A program made the position numbers and the translations under genes. A stretch of 64,000 nt of DNA from Emydura subglobosa (Eukaryota; Chordata; Testudines; Chelidae), in NCBI GenBank assembly GCA_007922225.1, contig ML679970.1:38733460-38797459 (forward strand), in the 5' to 3' direction. This document shows, one piece after another, positions 24,701 through 39,700 of the stretch (position 1 is its first letter; the number at the start of each line of letters is the position of its first letter). Below the pieces are notes generated by a model, which was not told the DNA's origin, searched no databases, and saw nothing but the letters and a program-made list of their open reading frames with translations.

Positions 24701-27700
24701 TAATCCAACAGTAACTATAACATCCAGGCAAGCTTCCTGGGCCCCACCAGTTGCTGATGTAAATGTGAAGCAGTCTGACAAGTGCACCGTGAAAGGTTTT
24801 TCCAGAGTGGAAGGATTGGATCCATGAGTGGGAAGGGAGGAGAGAAAGCTGTGATGGTTTGTGCAGGAGAGATGATAATGAGGTGTAGGTGGTGATGAGG
24901 GAGTGGGAGAAAGGGAGCTGAACGTTAGAGAAGCAGGAAATAGAACCTGATTGTTAGTTACTAACAGTGATTTCAGCTGTGCACTGCGGGCAACGCTGCC
25001 CTCTTACCGCCTCCTGAGATTGCGATTTACTCATGATAGTAAGTAGAGTCTGTAAAAGTACATCCAGGAGGCTCTCCACCATCATCTCAACCTCCTCCAC
25101 TACATCTGCCTCCTACAGTGAGCAGCAAGAAAACAGACAGTTAGCAGCTGAGGACAGATGGAAATGGTAAGCCAAATGTGCAGTTTTCACCACACCAGGA
25201 ACAGCCTTCCTGATGGGACTCTGATAACTTCAGAGAGGCTCAGGAAGAATTTTAACAAACGAGATTTCTGGAGATGGAAGTTTGGAGAGAGAAAGTAAAC
25301 ACTGGCCTACGTAGCAGACACTGCCACATGGCTGCAATGTTACAGTATGTTCCTTCCCACCTTCTCCCTCCCTGATAGAATGATATTGAAACACACCAAA
25401 AGATATAAATCCATAATCAGAGACTCTGTACTCCGTGGCACAATGGACCAACTTCTGTTCCCCTATGTTCTGTGGCAACATTAATTTATTTTATCATACA
25501 TTTCATCCCATTCAAACTTACAGAACTACAGTGCATAGTTGGAAATACTCATTGATGTGACTTATTTTTAGCACCATAGACTTCCTCCTTTGGATAATCT
25601 GGGGTATTTCACTGCCCTGTAGGAACCTGTGAAAGTTTAAAAATTGACTGATATGGCATTTGAGATCACATTATCCTGAAGATCAAAGCTGGGTATTTAA
25701 ATCAGCAGTAATTTCTGAAAATAAGTGTGATTTCATTGATTGGACAATTTTACAGAGTTCTCTTTACATTCACCATAAAGTACTAGTTACTGTCTCCTAT
25801 AGAACTATAAGTACCAGCGTGGGGTTGGACTTTTGGGCACCACCAATAATTCAGTTCCAGGCTAAGGTGAAGAAAATTAAACAATGTCCTGGTGGATTTG
25901 TGTGAGGTTTTTGTATGGTGGGATTTTTTTTTGAACAGCAAGAACATGCTCTAACCAGAATGCTATGAGTCATACAAACAAAAGCAGTCATTCACTTAAG
26001 GAATTCTCTTGCTGCTAATAAAGTTAGAGTTCTATTATAAAAAGATTCTCTGAAAAAGATATAGATCCAATAAAAAATATCTCAGACTGCGCGTCAGTAA
26101 TTTAGTGTTGGAATGGAGAAAACAAGTGGGCAGATTACCAAGGAGCTGGCCTTGATAATGGAGAAAATACTACTGAGGATCCCAGAGCAGATGAGTAACT
26201 CCTTTTGCTGTCTCAGGTGAAGGTGAATGTGATGAAGAACCACAGGAAGCAAGATTCGCCGGGATTCTAAAAAAGGTAAACAAAACTCAGAATTATTTTA
26301 GGAGAGACTTGAATTTCAGCAGTCTTGATAGTATCCAAAAACTGTGCACGTGGAAACCGAGGAATTAGCATTAATATAGGATGCTGATACAGTAGAATCC
26401 ATGTAATTGGCCCCCTGATAAACAGCATATCTGATTAATGGGTGCAATTGATACAGAACAGATTTTTAGTGCAATGTATTTCAAAGACACTAAACAATTA
26501 ATTAATCGTACATATTAATGGTGTGCCTAATGTTAACTACTGTAAATGTGCTTGCAAACAATAGGTGTGAATTGCCATTTGCTAGCATCGATTTCCTGCT
26601 GTGTGGCCCTTTGTTCACTGCATGCTGCTTTCTAGCTCTCTTATGGCAGCTCAGTGAGTTAAACGCTTAGGAAATTAGCTTATCCTTATGTGTTTATCAC
26701 CTTAAGAACCTATAGTGAGGCAGTGTGGCCTTCCTCCGAGTCATAGGGGGGAGGAGTCACCCTCCAGGCCCAGATGGGCGAAGCTGGATCAACCTCATCC
26801 TTCCCTCCACCCCGAAGTGGGTAGTTGGGACAGGAAATATAAAAGACAGGGTCTCCCCTCCAGCTCAGTTGTGGCTGAGGGCTGGTTTACACTTACCTCG
26901 CGATTCGGCGGCAGTCGACGGGAGTTATGCAAGCTACGCAGAGTAGTTTGCGTAACTCACATCAACTGCTCTGCTTCCCTTCTGCACGCTGTTCACATTG
27001 TACTGAGCCGACGAGAACAGCGCTCCCGTCGACGCAGCGCTACGCTTCTTGAGGGGGCAGATTTACTCAGTCGACTTCCTGATCGATTGAGCGGGTCTAA
27101 ACTGACCGCTCAATCGATCTAGAAAGATCGATCTGGCGGTGGCAAATTTGCTGCCATCAGTATAAACACAGCCTGAGACAGCGAGGGAGACAGATGCACC
27201 CTGCTTGCTCCAGGCTGCTGACTCTGCTGCCAAACCCTGAGACGCTGTGCCCATCGGAAAGCTTGTGCCTGCAGGGGAACCACCGGGATTGCTGCTGGCC
27301 ACCTACTCTGGGGAGACCAAGGATGCCCTGTGGACCCAGATACACCCTGCGGGGTGGGTAGAAGGTAGTCCAGGGGCAGCCAACTCCTGTAGGGCTGTAG
27401 TTCTGCTGGAGGCCCAGTCAGCGTGTTGCAGTTGGATTCCTTGCTGATCCAGTGGTGGAACCTTTCCCCTCTGGTAGGGCCCTAGGCAGGGATGTGGTGG
27501 AGTTGGGTGGGCCTAGGACTCTCTACTCTCTGCCACCCCACCCTTGGGGTGGCAGCTCCCCCTCTACCTGCTGTGGCGCTCAGCCCCCTACCTGAAGCCC
27601 TAAACTGCATATTTGCCCGGCCCTGCCTGAGGGCCAAGAGCTCATAGACTGCGTACTTGCCCAAGGGCTAGGGGCATTGGACTGTTTATTGGCTAATTCC

Positions 27701-30700
27701 TCCTGTCAATAGATGGTGATTGAATGAGGTGGTAGGGGCTCCCTCCGGCCCCAAGGGGCAGGAGCTACTGGCATCCCTCTACAGGACCTGATTGCATTCA
27801 TTGCACAAAATAGTGGAAAAGGTGCTATGTCGGAAGCAGGGCTGCATCAGGATACTCGGGCAGGTGCAAGGAAAACAGACCAGTAGCATGAAGGACGCAG
27901 GAAGGATCAGTTAAGTTTTCTGTTAATTGGAATACACTGAAGTTAAGAAGGGGTAGGGTGGGCAGATAAAGGAGGGCTTTGGAGGCTGGAATCCCTTATT
28001 AAAGAGAGGAGGAGGAGGAGATGATGAGGTTAACAGAGGTAGGAGCCGGGTTTACTTAGCACCTGTCCTTTACAGAGCCCTAAGGAAAATATATTAACCC
28101 TCAGGGTTAAAGTATTTAAAGAAATAGATTCCATTGCCTGCTGATCAGACCACATCACTGCCCTCTTTGAGCTACTCCACTTGCTCCCCTTGCCACCCAC
28201 TGCAGGAAGTTAAATCCTCTCTTCCTTACCTTCAAGGCCCTGGCTGACTCAGCCCTGGATTACTGGATCTCACCTTCCATTGGTGTTTCCCCTCTGTCCC
28301 TTTGTTTGTACAAATATGCTAGCATCTAAAACCCTTTTGTTTTCTTCCCCCATTCCTGTCTTCTTAACTTCTTTCGTGCAAACCCTTATGCATGGAATGA
28401 CCTTCCCAACCCAGTGCACCAGGCTCTCCACCTCTCCTCATTCAAATGCCTCAAAAACACCCACTTCTTTTATGAGCCCCATAAATGTGAAGTTAAAAAT
28501 GTTCAGATTAAGGATATTTTAGAAATATATATCTAAAGTGACTCTTTCCTGGGTCTCTCATTGAATCTTCTCTTTCAATGAGTGTCTTCCAGACTGTAAG
28601 CTTGCTGGGGCAGGGATTGTCTTCATATCTGTCTTGTTCAATGCAGTTATAAGAAGAAATAATACTAGGGTTGTAGCACAGTGTATTCCTTTAAGCACTA
28701 ATAATCATAATAACTGGGTGATCACTTAATAAGTATGCTTTTAATCAATGGATATGCTAGTTAAGAATATTCTTTTGTATCCTAAATCTGATGTTTTCTA
28801 CAGTATCTGAGGTCCCACAAAATTTATTTATGGTGACACATCACAGTACACCACAATCTTCACCGTAGAAAAAGCTCTATATACATAGAGCAATATAGAC
28901 ATAAAGAGCATACACACACCACAAATACAATATAACTAACATAACTTCTCCTAGATTATTTATATTTTGCACTGAATAGTTCTCCACAAAGCAGCTGCAA
29001 AAAATGCAACACAATCCTATCATCACTCTGCAGGGGCGTTCAGCTGCAAGTGTTACAAATGGATGCTGCTGTCTTACCTGAGAAAGAAAACAGGCGGCTG
29101 TCCACAGTGCGTGCTATAGATTGCAGCTTAACTACATCCATCGACTGTCCGATATGTACTGTACTGGGCATGCTCCCTAGAGTTCCCCTCACAAACTCTG
29201 CTACTTCCTGCACTGTAAACATCTGCAATAGCTCATCAAAGATCGCAGGGAAGGAATTCAGTAAAGCAGCCTGAAAAAAATGAAAATAAAGAAGCTATGA
29301 CAGTTTTGAGTTCTGTAACTACTGAATAGGGATGGCACATCATAGGCATATTTGCGTGAAATACAAACAAACCATTGTAAAACAGAGGTAAGGTTCTGAA
29401 AAAAAGCTATTAAATTCAAACTGATGATTAATGTTTTATCTTTGTATCACCCTGCTGCTCACAAGAAGCAAAGCGCTTCTGGTATGTAAGATCATGTTTT
29501 GTTTGGAAAGCCTTCCAATATCAACGAATAGTAAGTTGAACACAGAGTAATAATAATAAAAAAACAACCAAAAATCCCACAAGGGAACTGGCCACTTTAT
29601 AGCCTCACAGCTTGTAAAATGGTGTTAAAAACAGATTTTTAAGGGCAAGAGAACTAAAGAGAAAAAAGAAAAAAAATCCCAAACTAGTCCAAATATTTTT
29701 CTTGATTTTTATATTTTAATGGAAAAAAGTACTTCTGAGCTAAGAACTTATATAAAGTTTTTGCACTGAAACAACTTAATAAGGGAGAGTTAAAAATCCA
29801 CCTGAAAGGTTTATAAAGAAGATACTGAGAGACCCTTAAAAGCACAACCACTTCTACAACAGTGAGGTTGGATATTCAATAGACAAGCATTGGATTAGTG
29901 TTACTATCATAGAGTAATACATGGACTTAAAGAACCTAATCACTATAACAGAAGGCTTGAATATGTAAATTGCCATTTGACACAATCACCCTGTTAGAAA
30001 CAGAAAGGATGAGTAAGATCCAGAAAGACTTCTCTTTCATCATTTGTCTAAAATATTTTCTCTCCCATCATTGGTTCTCCTGACTATTAATATGTTAAGC
30101 ATTCTTTATTATGAAGGATCCATAAGATCCAATATCGCTTCTCTTTCAATAATGAGTCTATAATATTTTCTTTCTTGTCATTGTTTTTCATGACCATGTA
30201 GTTATTAAATATATCTTTTTTACTGAAGGATGAATGAGATCCAATATCTTTTTTCTTTCATGACTGATCAGATTTTTTCCCCCCTCTCATCGCTGATTCT
30301 CCTGAGAAAGTAGGTATTGATGACCACTTGCACTGCATTTTCAGTGCTTTGAAATCCTACTTATTCAATCTATTACCAGACTATTCTACATCTCTTTCCC
30401 TATTTTCAAAAAAATCTGAACAGTGATGCACTGCACTCCAAGATTATATGCAGGAAAAGACAGATTTGTTGTAGAAAAAGGAGTGTCACTGGGTACATTC
30501 ATGATGAAAGAGTTGTGCAGGGTAGGGGATCATTACTTACAGAATTAAACGATGGTCTTGAAGTACCACCACACTTTTGTGGGACACATGTCCCAGCTCC
30601 GCTCACCTGTCCTCCAGGCTGAGGGGCCTATGGGGCAATTGGGGTCAAGGGGGCAACACAATGGCAAGTTGGAAACAAAAAGTAAACTTTTCAAATATTA

Positions 30701-33700
30701 AACAGGACAGGTTTCACAAATATATAAATGCCTGAAATGAAAACATTTTGAAGGACAGTAGTAAAACAGGACAAAAAAAGAGAGGGAGAGCAATCCCGTC
30801 CTCAATCCAGTTTCCCTTATGTGCTTAAAATGGACCAAATGAAAAACAAAAGAATGGTTTCCCCAGATACTATTTTCCCCACAATGTCAGTTTTCTGGCA
30901 GAAAGTTGCACAGTGATTTCTGATGATCCTTAGCCACACTCTTGCTAATCCAATTAGTGTGTGATAAAACCTTTATTCATCACTTTCCCCCACTGGGATA
31001 ATTAAACCTTACTGCAACAACTACAGCAATTGCTTCCATGGAAAAGTCATATTAAGACAATATTAAATATATCTGTAACTGTCTTTTAATGCATTTCAAG
31101 AACTGAGAATGTGGAGAACCAGCATCACATTACAAATCAGCTCTATGCAAATCACTGTTTGACAACCTCTGAGCTGGGTATGTACATACAACAAAAGATG
31201 CTACTGTTTAAAATGTTAAGTTTTAAAACAAATAAGGACATATGTAAATATAATGAACCTTACAATAACACAGAGCCAGACTGTGACATCCTTACTCAGA
31301 CTGAGGATTGTCTAACCCTATGTGAAGTCGCACTGAAGTGAAAGGGACTATTTGCAGAGTAGGCACTACCAAACATGAGTAAGGATATCATAATATGGTT
31401 ATAATCAATCCACAATTGATTCTAGTAGTGATGGTTAAACTGAGGATGTTGAGTTTTTCTAGGATTTCCTAGCTATTAACTATACATCAATCAAACTTTT
31501 CCACTGTGCAGCTGCTGCAAACTACTGTATTGACTTGAGCTGCTGTTACTTTTCTTTTTGACCAATAAAGGAATTAAAATTCCTCTGTCCCAATTCTGAG
31601 ACATGCTTATGAACGAGACCCTTCGCATAGAAATAAAAAGACTATGGAATGTCTACTCTAACCACATAACATGACAATACATTTGTCTCCCTTCTTCACT
31701 GTAAAACTGCCTAGCTGTTCTGCATCTATGAACAGATGCAGGTCTACTGTCTAAAATTACTCTGCAACTATGTCACTCACTTCAGTAAAATCAGCTGGTA
31801 AAAGAGTACTAATTATGCCAACTGGCTCCTAACTATGAGAGGAATATGCTACTTGTGCACAAAATAGCTGTCTCTGCACTGGCTTTTGAATTCAAGTACA
31901 GAAAATAGTTAACCTGTGTGAAGATGAGAGTCTCTGAGCTCCTGCTGTCCAAGCTGAGCACAAATCTGATGGATTGGAAAAGTTCTTGGATGCTGGAGCG
32001 AAATTGTTCCTCCTCCATTCCGCAAGTAGCTCTGGAGTAGAGGATCCGAGATTGGACAATGAACTTGAAAAGATATTCCAAGGCCTTAAAGAGTAAGAGA
32101 GGAATGAGAGTAACAGAGAGAGAGAGAGAGAGAAAGGAGCTATAAAGAGAGTCAGGAAAATTTTAACAACATTATTAATAATGGAATTCTTCCTTCACAG
32201 AACACAGGGAAAGAAAAGCAGGATGTGTAAACTGAAACACAGTTATGTACCACCTACTCGTAGCTAAGTGTTCCCTCCCCATCAACAATCTTCACTATAG
32301 AAATCTCTCACTAGGATAAAAAGTGTGTTCTTAACTCAAGCTAACTGAATCAAGATAAAATCCTAGTGAAGATACAAGGCAGTTTGTAGTTTTCATGTAA
32401 GTTAGCTGGTTGAGCTAAACACTATGAGGGAGCATAGTCTTTAACTCAATCTGCTAACTCATGTGAGAACCACAAACTACTTTGTCTTAAACAGGATTTT
32501 ACCCCAAGTTAATGAAGTTGAATTGAGAATACATCTTTTTTCCTAGAAAAGATAGAAGTGAATCTGCAGCTGCATAGTAAATATCTAGAGTCATGGGTGG
32601 GCTTGTACAGCGCCTAGTGCTGTGGCTTCACTGTTATTGATACTCAAGCTAGCCAGATCAGATAGCTTAGCTACATCTACTTGTGCTATGGTCACACCAC
32701 TGATTGCTATGAAGAGATATCCAACATGGCATAATATGCTAGACATGTACTTGCAGTGGCTAGCCCCTATTGATGCTTGTGCTGCGGTGGCTATACTATT
32801 TGTAGCTCGCTAGCTCAATCAGAGCTAGCCCAGATAGGTCTACTTGAACTGGAAATTATACCCCTAGCTCCAGATGTTGACATACCCTTAGAATAACAGA
32901 AGATGGCCTACCTGGAAAAAAAAGAAAAACCCCGCTCTTCACTCTGGACATGATGGCCAGGCCTCTCTATCTGCTGCAACTGCATGTAGAAACAACAGTC
33001 CGTGTGTGTGGAAGGAGGCAGGAGCACAATGTGACGGTCTCTGGAAGACCATAACTTTACTACCAGCATGGAGCAGTTGTATCATAGCAAACCAACTTCC
33101 TTTTTGTCCCAGCTGAGTACAGTTGCAGAGGGAGTTGCCCATATGGCAACTTTCTTTTGCCCCTGTTTAGCCCAGGCAGAAGGGAGAATAATCCCCTAGA
33201 AATACAGCATCTAACACTACACAGTGAGTGATAGTTACTGCAATTCCAGAGGATTATCCAAGTGAATTTTTACAGTAGAGTGAAACTTCATAAAATGGCT
33301 TGTATAGACTAGGATAAAAGGTGTATTTTAAAAACGTGTTAGCTAAAACGGTTTAACTAACACATTTTAACAACCACTAATTTAAATAGGGCAACTAATT
33401 ATTTTTATGATTCTATGTACTAAATGGTATATATGAACTCTAGGCATGAGCTAAGTGTCAGTGTGAGAACAAACTATTGTCATAGTGCACCCTTTATTAT
33501 GCTAACCAGCCCAGCATGATCAGCAATAAGACTCACAGCTAATTGAGAAAATGGGTAGAACTGAGTGCCACTATCCTATATAAAAACATACAGCTCTCCA
33601 GTCTGATCACATGGAGCACACAAACAGCAGCAATTAAATGTGTTTCAGGCTAGTGCCATTTTGCTTCAGTAGGCACCTCCCTCTTCTAAGTGTGTCTCCC

Positions 33701-36700
33701 AAAGACACACTGAACCACCATTTTGGCATGGCTGCGGTGGTAGTTGAAGTGCTGTTTGATGCCCTCCTCATAGTCTGGGTACCTATAGTTACACTGTCTA
33801 TGGAAGCAAACACAGCTGACACAAACACCCTTAATGGTGAAAGGTGAAAGCTCATAAAAGGTGAAAACTACGCCTGACTGTCACAAGCACAAATTTTTTA
33901 ATATTCTTGCATCATGAATCTTGCCTGCTCAGCCAGTGTGAGATGTGCCCTCTAAGATTTGCTACAGCCAGTACGACTTACGTTGGGAGAAATCTGTGGA
34001 CTGATTTAAGGATAAAAAATTGGGAAATGAGATTCACCAATAGTCCTAGGACAGCTTGAGAAGTCCCAATATTCAAAGTCCTTCATTATCTCTGAAACAG
34101 TGATAACCTTGATCACATGGGTCAGTACAACTTCTTTTTAATTTATACACCTCCATACAACATATCCCATTGATGAATACTTCACATCAAAGAACTCCAC
34201 CAGGCAATAATACTCTGTTCTTAATCAGTTTTCAGACTGCTATTGCAACTTTTGTTCACAGGAACATCAGTTCTCACACAGTAGTTTTGCGCTAAGTGTA
34301 AATCTGCTGCCAGCTCCACACACAGAAAGTCAAAATTGGACTTGGTCAGGTCTCAACCACTCACATTTGGTCCAGACAGCCACAACATTGTCTCATGAGC
34401 AAATAATACTTGACCTGCTCCAGACATTGCTTTCCTCATGATCCAATTTGGCAATATAACAAACCTCTTCATTTGCATCTTCCTTCTTTATGGAGTGCTC
34501 TAAGTGTATTACAATTACTGCCCTATTTTGCTTCCAGGTTATCAAGCACCAAATTCCAGAAATTGGAGGATGCAGCAATGTGAAGTGACTTGAAATTCTC
34601 CATAAAGGGCAAAGGCCACTGCGATCCAAGGAAGAGAATTAGTGGGTTTGTATATGATGTTCCATAACCCTCTGTGGAAAGAGGGACTCTTAAAAAGGCC
34701 TATGCTCCTTGGGGCAGACAGAATGCCCTCACAGTTAGGCAGAGTGCCAGGTGTGGATGCAAACACATGGCCGTGACGGCAGAAAAGCTGGTGCATGGAC
34801 ACCAACGAATCATATCAAATGTTGGAGGCACAGTCAGTCTACAAAATCACAGTTGTAGAGTGTAAGGCCCACAGAGAAATAGAAATCAATTGAAATGCTC
34901 TGAAACCTGCTGTTTTCTTGAACACCATTATTTTGGAGGCATGGTCTGACAATGAGACAAAAGGGAATTCAGTCCCTAACTGGAAGTTAAGTTTCCGCAA
35001 GTTTGGTCAAGCCAACAAGCCACAAAGGCAAAATTAATGTGTGTGTGTGTACGTAAAATATATATAATCAGATCCATAGGCACCAAAGCCCTCTGCTATA
35101 ATTTTTCAAACACAATGAATCCTAAATGTTTTAAAGCACAGACACTATGAAGCATAAAAGACTGGAAATACAGCTTGCAGAAGGTGGTTGGGAACATATG
35201 AGGCAAGGGGAAAGACTGTCGGACTAATATAGAAAAATAAACCAAAAGTAATTTTTCAGGAATAAAGTACATTTTCTTTTTCTGTAGCAAGTCTTGTATC
35301 AGTCCAGGGATTGTAGGGACTTAAAGAAGCAGCAACTCAGAAGTGCGGAATCTTCATTGGACTATTCTTTGGTGAAGCCTTCCATCAAAGGCCACACAGG
35401 CAACTTGAAAGGATGCAGGTAGTAATAATGGTCCATCTCTATAAAGAAGCTCCACATAGGTCCTGAACTGAAGCTAATGTTCAGGATGTAGACATAGCAA
35501 AGAACTCTGAAATGTGAAGTCAACAAATGAACCCTGACCCTATAGGCCTTTGACATAAAAACTATCCATCCTTCAAAAGAGAATGAGGATTCAAAGTCTG
35601 ATCTTTGTCAGAGCCTTAGAAACAATCTGTTTCTCTCTTTCCACAATTTCTGAAACATCAGAGGCATCAATAGCATAAATGTGAAGGTGTACACTAGCTG
35701 GAAATGTCATTTGTGAGAAACGATGACATATTTCTGTTTGGCTGTCCCAGAATCTGCTGAAAAAGGTAAGACCTGCTCAAGATGAAATGATCTGAGGACA
35801 TTTCAGGGAAGCCAACTTTCATTCCTTTGGGTTTAACAAAGGCCAACTGAGAAAGAAGTTTGTGTTTCTCCATCTAGTAACCATCTAAATTCCAAATTCA
35901 ATGGTCTTTCTATAGTAAACCTCTGACACTTGGTGATTCTGAGTTCTTGCTATAATATAATTGTAGTAAAAAGGTAGCATTTTATTTGTTCTCTGTTGAA
36001 CTAAACTAGTGCAAAAACTAATCCCCTGTTTCACACACACTGATGGGAAGTTGTGTCTTCCTTCAAGTTCATGCTCTGTTCACTGACAACTGGCCCATGC
36101 CCTGTGGGATGGTATTTGTTATCATCACCGGCCACTCAAAGGCCCATTTACTATTTTCTTAAACTATTCATCCAACGTGATATGAGTCTGTATCATAGAC
36201 AGAAATAAAAACCAAAACTTCAGACTCCCAGTCCTGTACTTGAACCACTATCAAAATGTTGCTTCTCTAAGGTTGGAATTTACCACTGTGCAGAGGACCA
36301 GCACAAGGCCACTGCCCCACAAAAGTCCCACTTAAACCCACAAAATAGGGTTTCAGTAGGAGTTAAGGAGGCACAGACCTTGTGCTGGTCCTCTGCACAA
36401 GGATACATTTCACCCTAAGATTAGAATTTGGACAGTTTTGGACAAATCATTGAAATTTGCTCCGGACAACTGAATACTGGAAGTCTGTTCAAGACCATGT
36501 TTCATGTGCCTTATAGCAGCCTCAGCTATGTAGAAGCCACAGCCACATTAAACATACAGATATTTACAACACACACATACCCTCATTGCTTCTTGGATAT
36601 GATCTTGTCGTACAAGCTCAGCTGATCGGTCCATGTACCACTTCAAACATCGGATCAGTTCTCTGAGTAAGAGACACATTCACAGAAACATCAAGCAATT

Positions 36701-39700
36701 ATCTGTAAGTGGCCAAGCCTGAAACCTTCTGGCTTTGTGAAACAACTTGGCAGTTGTTTTCTTAGACAGCAAGAAATGCAATGTGCTGTCTTGTTCCACT
36801 CACTTCTAATAATTAGGTATATTAGTTTAAACAATTGAGTTTACAACAACACATAAATTAAAGTGTAAAAAACAGATCACTCCAAACAAAGAAATAATCA
36901 GTTTATAGAAATAAAACACATAGTATTTCTCTTTGGCTAAGCAATCTGAGTAAGGCTCTTATAGGTAAGCAAGTTTCAGAAACTGTTTGAAACTGGAATA
37001 GACCAACTTATGTAAAGTTGAAAATATCTTCATTTAATTTCCTAAAGTGCACAAGACTGTTTAGAATGCCCTGAGATATTACATATGCTTAAGAACAAGT
37101 TTGTTTGAACACTCTCCCATCAGAAGAAAAGTAGAATTCCAAATAACATTGATTATTAAAAACTGTGAAACTGCTTTCTCATCCTTCAGAGCCACACAGT
37201 GCTTTGTGATCCTGTAGCAAACATACAGTTTCCAGTCTGTTTTAAAAGAACATTTTTGCATGTAATCTATTTAAGATTTTTTCAATACACTATAGCTTGA
37301 GTCCCTTGTATCACCAGGGCCAGAAATGATGGAACTGGAAAATTGTTGTTTCCAGTTTATTTTGACCTACTTTGGGAGCCAGTAAGCTATGCATAAGAAG
37401 CAATCTGGAAGGAAAGTAAAATACAATCCTGATAATTGCTATTGCTTTCTAAATCTGACTCGAAGTAATATTTCATTGTGATATACTGGAAAATAAGGCA
37501 TACCACTGTTTTGAACGTTAATGGGAATTAAGTTTCTAATTCTCTATTGAAATGAACATTCTGCCTTTAATCTCACAGAAGAGAATACCTTGATGTAATC
37601 TGAATATTTACCCTCTTCTTTGGAACTAGCCATAGGAAAAGATATTGGAGAATAGGAGATTTGTCTCCCTAAGTAGAGGCTATGGATTTTGTACCAATGG
37701 ATGCATTCTTGATAAGAAATGTAAGAAACATTTCTGTGCTCCCTGTTTGTTTCATGCGGGCCTTAAGCAGCCATCATCCTTCTAGTATAGGAAGGGTGGA
37801 TACTTTGTGGGCCCTATCAATAATTCCCTTTTTAATTAGTTGCTGTTGAGTGACATGAAGTGCTTCCTTGCTTCACTGCATTTCTAGCCCCTGCCAACTA
37901 AGAGACTAGGACTGGAATGACATTCAGCAGGTTTTCTCTGTGGTTAGATTTAGAAGTCACGCTACAAAATTTTTGTCCCAAATGTTTGCTTTTGAACACC
38001 AGATATACTATGCTAGAATAAAAGTTATGACTCTGGTGCTTATACCACTCAAAAGTCTGAGAGTGTTACTGTATGAAGTGATGACAAAACACAACCTACT
38101 TGTAAGCCAGAGCTCCTGCAAAGTGTTTTTGAATGTACATATCCATAACAGGTCGAAAATGGAAATATTTGCTGTCACGTAGCAGATTTATGATGAATAC
38201 CTGCGGGAGATGGAAAAGGGAACCCATAACAGAGCAGACAGCACATGTCACCAGGGATTAAACAAAGAAGCTACACAGGCTAAGAAATAGTCAGATGTTA
38301 ATGTTTTTTTTCAATATACAGACAATGGAAGTGCTCCTCTCTGACTTATTGTTTGCCCCTCCCCCTACCGATGAAGGCAATCCTTCTCTCCTCATATTTT
38401 GGCTATGGTTATCCTACTCCTTGCACTCAGTAGCATTAAAAAAATTCAAGATTAGAACCCCTAGCATTTTATGGTACATTTTATGGTAATAAGATAATAG
38501 CAATTAAGGCATGGTGGTAAGGTAATAAAAACAGGGGAAATACTGACCACCAGGGAAAGAGAAGTGCTAGTTTAATGGAAGTGGGGCTACTTACCAAAGA
38601 CTGAAAGACCAACAGACCATACTTTTCTGTGTTGTCATCCAAAATCACAAACAACGTGTCTAGAATGTCTTGCAGGAACTGAAATAGCATGAAGAGACAG
38701 AGTTTAAATCTACAAATCCTGCTTACATTCAAGAGTGCTGCTTTTATTCTCACATGTGTTAGACATTCCTACACCTTTACAATCATTCTGCAGGAATAAA
38801 CCACTTAAAATTCACCCCTAGTATGCATAAGAAAAATTATTTATTGCCAAGAATGTCCCCCCTTACAAAGAATAACTATAAAAAAAAACCCGAGAGAAAA
38901 CAGAAAAATTATGTAAATTATATGAAAATAGTTTATAATAAAATAGTGTTTTACTTTCATTGATTCTGGGCAGATCAACAGTGTTGCCAGTTGTGAATCC
39001 AGGGTGACTTTGATGAAATCAATGCACTGGACAGATGTCAAGGTTGAGTTTTCTGCATATAGTCAAAATCTGGGGATCAGAAGTGGGCTAGGACTTGTTG
39101 GTTGCTGATTGAACCTCAAGAACTTGAACCTCAAGAACAACATTTGAGGAATCAGTCATCCAGGTAGGGGAAGATGACTATTCCCATCTGTCCAAGATGG
39201 CCATGACTATCAAGGCTCTTGGTTGAAAGGCTGACGGGAAGAACTTGGTACTGATAATGATTGCTGCTGACCATGAACCACAGGAAAGGTCTATGAGTAG
39301 GATGCATGGCTATATGGAAAGATGTATCCTAGATGTTGGCCACAAATCAATTAATGTCGAGCTAATGGTGGGAATTACTGCTGCTAGGGCTACCATTCTG
39401 AATCTCTGCATTTGTTTGAAAGTGTTCAGAACCCTAAGATCAGTCTCCATCCCCCTTTTTTCTTGGGAAACGGGAAGTACCTGAAGCAGAAGCCTTTTCA
39501 CGTGAATCTGTGAAGAACCAGTTCAATTGCCCCCAGCAGCAGGAGAGATTCTAACTTTTGCTTAGGAGACCCTTGTAAGAGGAGTCCCCAAAAAGAGATG
39601 ATGAGGAGGGAATGGAGCTGAATTGGATGGCACAACCCGACTAAACTACTTCAAGTACCCATCTGTCTGATCCGATGTATTCGAGGATAGGTGAACCCCA

